Translations under genes and position numbers: made by a program
Notes under the pieces: generated by a model
The model's database searches: none
Told to the model about the DNA's origin: nothing
What the model saw: the letters and a program-made list of their open reading frames with translations, nothing else
Origin: Artemisia argyi
Taxonomy: Eukaryota > Streptophyta > Magnoliopsida > Asterales > Asteraceae
Direction: 5' to 3'
NCBI GenBank assembly: GCA_030686995.1
Contig: CM060708.1
Span: 260,652,044 to 260,716,043 of the forward strand
DNA length: 64,000 nt
Shown here: positions 57,840-64,000 of the stretch, one piece after another
Numbering within the stretch: position 1 is the first letter of the stretch
Layout of the letters: every line of letters begins with the position of its first letter

Positions 57840-58990
57840 TAAAAGCTTTTAGCTATTATATCCAAACAAAGCTTTTTTATTATTTTTTTATGTTGGAGCT
57901 TCATTTTTAAAATAAAAAGCTTACAGCTTTTAAAAAGCTTCAAAAAATTGCATACAAAACAAGCCCTATGTGCAACAAGGTTTGTAAAATCAAAAGTTTT
58001 ATAAATTCGTGATTTGATAAATTTATGAACCTTTTAAAAGTTTCATCATTGTCGATGCTCTAACTTTGTTTAAGATAGCAAGCTATTTCAGTTACCGATA
58101 TTTGTTTTGTTCTTTTTTTTTTTTGGTTGAAACTTAGGGGCTGTTTCTTTTTTCTTTTTCTTTTTTTTTTTTTTCCTGTTTGGGAACAATTTCTGTTTAC
58201 ATTAAGATTGATGTTTGGAGTAAGAACCATTTGAAGATATATGTGTTTCTTTTTCATTGACCATCCTAAAAAATCAAAAAGCCCAGCCTTGTTTTTATAT
58301 CGATGTGTAATTATTTTTTTTATACTTATGATCCAAAATCAATACAAATTAAACCCAAAGAATCAAAATTATGTTCAGTTGAATTCCAAACTCCCACAAA
58401 AATAAAAATAAAAAACAAAAAAAGCAGATCCTTGAAGATTTGTGTATCTTGTGGTAGAAAGAAGAGATACATCGTAAATGAATTATCTTATAATCAAATC
58501 AAAGATTGAACAAAAGGCAAAATTTCTGAGTAGATCTATACAAATGAAATAAAGATAAATTGATAATAGAGGGATGACAAAAATCTGTTGGAGGCGACAT
58601 ATTAAAGGAAAGATTGGAGTGAAGACGGAAAAGTAGTGCGACGGATTGAAATGGAGATGACAGTGGAGTAAGTTGGCTGCCATGAGAGGTAGGTAGGTGT
58701 GGAAGAAGAAAAATCAGTTGGGAGAATTTGTGGAGAAGAGAGGATAAATGAAAAAAAAGGTAAGGATGATTTTGGGTAATAGCATCCTGAATGAGAACAC
58801 CCTCCTTTTTGGCACCCTTTTACATTTAGGATTTTGTTTTGGGCTAAGCAAAAAAGAAACAACGTCTTGACTAGTTGGGTTAAGGAAATGTTTACATTTA
58901 GGATATTAAGTAAAAAGGAAACGGCCCATTAGAGTTGTTGAACATAGCTGTGTATTGGGATTTGCTAATTACTGTACATATTTTTTTTTT
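57840..58990. other. Intergenic, no confirmed gene
   Basis: Contains poly-T runs at 58115-58175. A minus-strand frame from 58683 (MAANLLHCHLHFNPSHYF) has a 5'-UTR-like pyrimidine-rich leader, but ends after 66 residues without recognisable homology. I do not call it a gene. Confidence 0.4.
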
Positions 58991-59086
58991 GTGATGATTT
59001 GCACATCAAATAAATTGATGGGGATATCACAATGTTACACTCCTAATTGTGGTATCCCCATCAATTTATTTTGTGTGCAAATCACC
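58991..59086. repeat. Short perfect-like hairpin (MITE or small-RNA precursor-like)
   Basis: Arms at 58991-59033 and 59045-59086 match in about 40 of 43 positions (GATTTGCACA...CAAATAAATTGATGGGGATA), separated by an 11-base loop. No TA or TAA target site was settled. Sequence from 59090 to 59745 shows nothing else. Confidence 0.7.
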
Positions 59087-59753
59087 CCTTATTATTTTGG
59101 GTTGCAATTGAATTAGAAGACTAGTAAGGAGCTAGAAAAGTAGGGACTTGCAATAAATTTGTAAACTAATTTGCTAGTTAGTTTAAAAATTAATTGCAAG
59201 TCTTTATCTGAGTTGATTTGTATGTTATCATGTTTTTAGAAATATCTCGAACAAAGATGAACAACAACTTAGCTTACAAAATGCTAAATGAATAGCACTC
59301 TCTTATACAACATGTTGTATTCGTTTTCTTATATTTATAACATTCTTTCAGTATTAGCATTAATCGACTTGCTAATACATATATAAATTTTGCGCGTTAA
59401 AAAGGCCTACTATTTTAACTGCGCCTAGCGAGCCATCAAAATTTTCAGGACGACCCTGTTTAAAGTGTTGGTAATCAAATGCATATTTTCTAATAGTGCT
59501 AGAGTTTGAAAGAACTTCGATGCAACGATAGGTTAGTATAAAATTTCAACCTTCTATTTGTTATCCAAAATATCTTTTGGCTTTTTTGTGTTTAAGCTGC
59601 TGACATATAGTAATAAGGAAAAAATAATAATAATCCAACTTCTAGATTAAAAATAGATTATAAGCTGTGAAGGAAATCAGGAATAGACTTTCAGCCGAAC
59701 CTGTCTATATCGTAGGCCGTGTGAGTTAGCACAAGCCCAACTCAAGTACAAAC

Positions 59754-60335
59754 CAATGTTTTAAAACCCACTTTTTTAATCTATCCGGTGAAGTCACATG
59801 CTCTCATGATTTACTTGTGTATATATTTTTTCTATATTTAATATGTAGTGTTGCATAATCTTATGACTTATCCGACTTTATTCATACATTTTATTAAACC
59901 GATGAAAAAGATTGAGACTTTATCAATATGTTTTTAAGCTCTATATCTACAATATTATAAGCAACGATTTGCAACAATAGTTAACATATGATTTTAAGTT
60001 GTAACAGACTATATAACACTATATTAATTGGTGTTTCTATGATAGTTTATAACTCTAGTTTACTGTTTTATTATATTTTAATTAACATTAGTCGTCATTA
60101 CCTCAATTTGTCAATTAAACTTAGAAATGTTGATGGGAACAAAAAAGTTTTGTTATATCTTTTTTTTTATAAAAAGTTATGACCTGATCGGATTTATCAA
60201 ACCATGTCAACATAAAACCGACGGTTCAATCAGGTTGTCAAATAAGCAAACCCAGTCACATTCGGCCCGGTTTCTGAGCCGGTTCACGATTCAACCAGTT
60301 GAATTGGGCAGGTCAACCTGGGTTTTAAAACATCG
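59754..60335. mobile_element. Non-autonomous hAT-like element
   Basis: TIRs CAATGTTTTAAAACCCA and its partner ending GGGTTTTAAAACATCG match in 16 of 17 positions. Flanks are GTACAAAC (59746-59753) and GTACAAAA (60336-60343), an 8-bp target site with one mismatch. The right part has CCGGTT-type short inverted repeats. Non-coding. Confidence 0.75.
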
Positions 60336-60412
60336 GTACAAAACTACAAACAACATTACAACATATCTTTTTAGAAGTTAGAATGTTTATTAACTACATT
60401 CAAACATAGAAT

Positions 60413-60891
60413 TATCGGTAGAAATGAGCCGAGCCGCTCTTAAAAAGTCAAAATCGGATCGGTAAAAAAATCGATCGACCTGAGCCTAAACAAACGCTAG
60501 AGCCTAAGTTTGGGCTCATTTAATAATCAAGCTTGAGCCCGAGCTTTATATGAAGAGATTGATAAGGTTCGCGAGTTTAAACGAGCACTAAAAATACATA
60601 TGTATATGTTTTGTTTGTATTAAGTATATATAACTATGTATAAACGAGATTAAAATAAACAAACAAGATCTAGCCTAGTGTGATTAAAGAGCCGAGTTTC
60701 ATTTTAACTTTATTTCCTTAAACACATCATAAAAAATAGTCGAGCCCGAGCTAAGCTCGAGCTTGTGAATATCTTCACAAGCAAAACTTGAGCTCAAAAT
60801 ATGAGGCTCAAGCTTTATGTAGGAATATATATAAATGAGCCGAGCTCAAGCTCTAGCTGGTTCGGGCTCAGATCGGCTTGTTTCCTCCCTT
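60413..60891. mobile_element. Non-autonomous DNA element rich in GAGCCGAGCTC motifs
   Basis: A 479-bp element with a perfect 9-bp target site ACATAGAAT (60404-60412 and 60892-60900). The termini are similar inverted sequences (GGTAGAAATGAGCCGA and TCGGCTTGTTTCCTCCC). The 9-bp duplication suggests Mutator type. It ends 248 bp before the cupin start codon. Confidence 0.75.
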
Positions 60892-61032
60892 ACATAGAAT
60901 AAAATAAATATTAACAATGCTCACTGAAAGATGTTGAACGTACATCGCCGATAACCCGTGACTACTTACACCTACAATACAAATAAATCCAACAAATTTA
61001 ACCCAGGGTTAACCCAACACGAACGCACTTCC

Positions 61033-61042
61033 CATGCACGTG
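61033..61042 (+). promoter_or_regulatory. Overlapping RY element and G-box (seed promoter)
   Basis: CATGCACGTG: the RY core CATGCA (61033-61038) overlaps the G-box CACGTG (61037-61042), 98-107 bp before the ATG. A further ACGT core (CCACGTCA) lies near 61057-61064. RY motifs are bound by ABI3/FUS3/LEC2 B3 proteins and G-boxes by bZIPs, the standard pair in seed-storage promoters. Confidence 0.8.
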
Positions 61043-61139
61043 TTCAACACCCAATGCCACGTCAAACTACACATCCTCTTTTTAAGACCAAGATTCATTA
61101 CACAACAATAAAACTAATTCAACAAAATCAAGAACAAAA

Positions 61140-63157
61140 ATGAAGGTTAATATATTTTCATTTTGTCTTGTACTTTGTACATGCTTGGTAGCAACAACTT
61201 TAGGCCAAGGTGGTCGTCGTCGTGGTGTGGTTCCTGTTAGTGAGGGGCCTATAGTGAGGAGTAATGAAAGGTCGCCTATAATGTTTTCAGATTTTGGTGA
61301 AATCTCAGCTGTTAAAATTAGCAATGGCGAAAACGGGTTTTATCACCTTCATTTTATCACGATGAACCCTCGGTCTCTTTTTTTGCCTGTTTATCTTCAT
61401 TCCGAAATGCTTTTCTATGTCAACTCAGGTACTATACATAAGATACATTTTTAAGGACTAATAAAATCTTTTTAGAATGATTTGTATAGTTTTTGGATAA
61501 TATTAAATTATTGTGTGATCAGGCAGTGGAACATTGAGCTGGATGAACGTAGAGAATGGTGATAAAATGCAACAATTGAACTTGGAGAAGGGAGTCATTC
61601 ACAGACTAAGTCCCGAAACTATTTTCTACATACAAAACGAAGTGAAGTCCGAGTCTTACGACTACTACCAGCCTCAGCCACTTCAGATTTACGCCATATT
61701 TCCTGAATCGGCATACGAGCTACAAGTATGACACCTCAAAGTTGCATGCATGAATGCATGATGAAAATATAATATCTTTTGAATACGTTAATTTTAGTTT
61801 TAAGTTACTAACAATGTTACGACACTTTGCAGAAAGAAGAACAGTTCACCGGACCATACACTAGTATCCAAGATTTGGTATTAGGGTTTGACGATGAAGT
61901 CCTTCAATCAACCTTCAGTGTAAACAATCTCTCGATTTTCTTATACGTACGTTAAAATGTCGTAGTAAATAATGATTATAACATGGAATTGTTGAATAAT
62001 TTCAGGTACCTGAGCCAGTGATAGATGAATTACGAATGGGAGAAAAGCAACCATTGATTGTGGATGGACAGATAGATACTTCCATGTGGGACACTGGTTT
62101 TGGAGGACCTTGGAGTATGAGAGCCTTTAAACTCGTAAACAAGAAGCAGAAGAAGAAGAAGGGAGACAATATTTTTAGCATGAAACGTGATGTTGAAACT
62201 TGCGATGGATGGAGTGTAACCGTGACCCAGAAACAATTGGATGCGCTTAGTGGCACCGATTTTGGTGTGTCAATGGTGAACCTATCCACGGTCAGTTGTT
62301 TGAAAACTTGTTTTAGGTATGGTTGAAGACTTTGTTACTACATATTTTAGTCTAAAGCTTAAAAATATTTTGATTTTTTTTTAAAGGGATCGATGATGGG
62401 TCCGCATTGGAACCCTAACACCGAAGAAGTAGCAATTGCGTTGCAAGGTCAAGGAATGATTCAGGTGGTTTGTCCTGGCATTGAGAGCGAGACGGGGTGC
62501 GAGAGCATGAAGTTTAAAGTTGAAGAAGGTGATGTGTTTGTGGTGCCAAAAGATCATCCAATGACTCAACTGTCATTCAATTATGACACATTTGTTTTCA
62601 TGGGGTTCATGTTGAATTACAAGGACGTGAGTCCTAAATATCTAGGAGGAAAATTGTCGATTCTACAAAACTTGGATAGAACGGTGTTGGCAAAGTCTTT
62701 TAATGTTGGGAACACAACAATCGATCAACTTTTGAATGATAAAAGAGAAAAGGTCATCTATGAATGCATTTCTTGTGCTGAGGCAGCAGCAGGAGCCGGA
62801 GGGGGAAGCGAGGAAGGAGGTGCTGGTCAAGGAGGGCAGAAAGAGTATGAAAGAAGACATGGTCAAGAAGGTCGGCAAGAGAAGGAAGGAAGAGGAGGTC
62901 AAGGTAGGACGCCACAAGAGCAAAGAAGAGGCGGTCAAGGAATTCCGCCACAAGAGCAAGGAAGAGGTGGTCAAGGATTTCCCCCACAAGGGCGAGGAAG
63001 AGGTGGACCTCAAGGGCGCGGAGACATGGAAGAGGGAACAGGAATTCCTAGGATGGAAGACCAAGACATGCCAAAGATGCAGCCAGATGCTAGGGAAGCG
63101 GGGGCTCGGAGTATAATAACACCGGAAGAAGGTGACGAGCAAGAGGCAGCCATGTGA
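61140..63157 (+). CDS. Vicilin-like seed-storage cupin (five exons)
   Basis: Exons 61140-61428, 61523-61725, 61833-61919, 62006-62290 and 62387-63157 use GT/AG ends and join to 544 codons plus TGA. Residues 1-22 are a signal peptide (MKVNIFSFCLVLCTCLVATT), as for vacuolar storage globulins. Cupin domain 1 spans about 45-190 (PVYLHSEMLFYVNSGSGTL, then GPYTSIQDLVLGFD). Domain 2 spans about 240-395 (GSMMGPHWNPNTEEVAIALQ, His295; VEEGDVFVVPKDHP). The metal-binding HxH set is incomplete, as in storage vicilins. The tail (419-544) is Gly/Arg/Gln/Glu-rich with 12-residue RGGQGxPPQEQ repeats. Closest known relatives are the Arabidopsis vicilin-like proteins At4g36700 and At2g18540. Likely seed-specific from the RY/G-box. 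Intron 1 is 94 bp; all introns are short. Confidence 0.93.
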
Positions 63158-63303
63158 GGCAAACTGGCCAAGGGAGCTGTTAAAAATGCTCACGCAATCC
63201 ACCTTCACGAAATCTAATGAACCACAATATGTGTAATGTTATGGTTAAGTAATCACAAGTTATGGTTGTTTGGTTTTTTAAATCCACTAAATTGGGTTAG
63301 TTG

Positions 63304-63309
63304 AATAAA
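63304..63309 (+). terminator. Poly(A) signal of the cupin gene
   Basis: AATAAA 147 bp after the stop codon, in AT-rich 3' flank. Confidence 0.6.
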
Positions 63310-64000
63310 AGAGATCAATTTGCTTCAAGAATAGCCTTAAATATATGAGATGTTATTTCCTTAATTAACGTCCTAAACTTATTTCTGATATCTGGATTTG
63401 ACATGGCGCTGACCTAGTGACATAATGGACGTACTGCCTATCGTTGAAATTTAAGATGTTGTTGCGTTGATCTTGTTTTCGTGCTTTTAGTGTCTAGAGA
63501 CAATTAAAGGAGTAAATTGTGAGGACTAGAATCGCCACACAGAATAATCTCGTCTTATAAAGGAAAATAAAGATGAAACTAGATACAAGCTACCATCCAT
63601 GTTTGACAAGTGCAAGGTGTTTGACAGTTTGTTAAGACATTGTTTTGGTCGAAAATAAAAATGAAAAATAAATAAATAACTTTAAGTTGTTCATCATTAT
63701 TTAAAAAAAATAAAATTATTTTGATAAAAACAATACTATCAATATAGATTACTGCTCCAGTGCACCCTAATTTAAAACAACTAAGCCAAGCTTTTAGGCA
63801 TCCCAATCGGGGATATAATAGGCAAATGCAACACCAAAAAAAATCCACAAAATCATTCACAAAATAAGGTGTAAAGGATTGATTGACTTAATCAGAAAAA
63901 TATAGATAGAAACTATATCAAAATACACTAATCACACACTCTGACACCATATTTTGTGAACCGTTTTTGTGAATGCTTTTTACGGGTGTACCTCGAGTCA
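63310..64000. other. Downstream flank, nothing recognised
   Basis: AT-rich; the minus-strand frame at 63579-63860 has no recognisable features. Confidence 0.6.

Noticed and set aside
58483..58862. Minus-strand frame starting MAANLLHCHLHF as a gene start
   Set aside because: Short, no recognisable domain, no convincing splice donor and no downstream exons.
59400..59460. GACGACCCTG near 59446 as the end of a second copy of the hAT element at 39519-39817
   Set aside because: Only one short end-like match; no partner TIR or 8-bp target site could be found.

Overview
This is plant nuclear DNA, most likely from a eudicot. It is AT-rich, holds two intact genes in 64 kb, and is packed with plant-type transposons: Ty1/copia and Sirevirus-like LTR elements, an RTE LINE, a SINE, and Stowaway, Tourist, hAT and Mutator-type non-autonomous elements. 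I cannot fix the species. Asteraceae is an impression only.

The intact genes are (1) a single-exon GRAS gene of the HAM/SCL15 type on the minus strand (36096-37679) and (2) a five-exon vicilin-like cupin seed-storage gene on the plus strand (61140-63157). They are head to head with 23.5 kb of transposon debris between them. In Arabidopsis, SCL15 (At4g36710) and a vicilin-like cupin gene (At4g36700) have adjacent locus numbers, so this looks like conserved microsynteny. SCL15 is known there as a repressor of seed-maturation genes. Two regulatory sites stand out: a near-complete miR171 complementary site in the SCL15 reading frame, and an overlapping RY/G-box seed motif about 100 bp upstream of the cupin ATG.

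Layout. 1-7402: an old, decayed Sirevirus-like element (internal region plus its 5' LTR, minus orientation), itself carrying a probable solo LTR. 7690-10060: a decayed copia gag, split by a 5'-truncated RTE LINE (8457-9703). About 10069-10763: a fold-back element. 11200-15242 and 30656-31330: two halves of an unrecognised, broken multi-exon gene on the minus strand, whose right end has an E2F-site promoter. 15248-30650: a very young LTR-internal-LTR-internal-LTR array (period 6791 bp, one AAGTA target-site pair outside) inserted in that gene. 31852-34031: a Tourist MITE and a small LTR element with a second Tourist MITE inside its LTR. 36096-37679: SCL15. 38611-38930: a complete SINE containing a 5S-rRNA-like segment. 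39519-41778: two hAT-type elements. About 41820-48098: five copies of a 1.2-1.35 kb tandem repeat. 52567-54439 and 56171-57830: two giant fold-back Mutator-type elements. 54716-55672: two Stowaway MITEs. 59754-60891: two more non-autonomous DNA elements. 61033-63309: the cupin gene with its promoter and poly(A) signal.

The least ordinary system is the young LTR family. Its two proteins are a Sirevirus-type Gag and an unknown 274-residue protein at the 3' end; no polymerase is seen. A palindromic GC hairpin plus TATA box occurs both in the LTR and again immediately before the 3' ORF, as if the LTR promoter had been copied inside the element. Comparison with the old copy shows compensating changes in the outer stem of the LTR hairpin.
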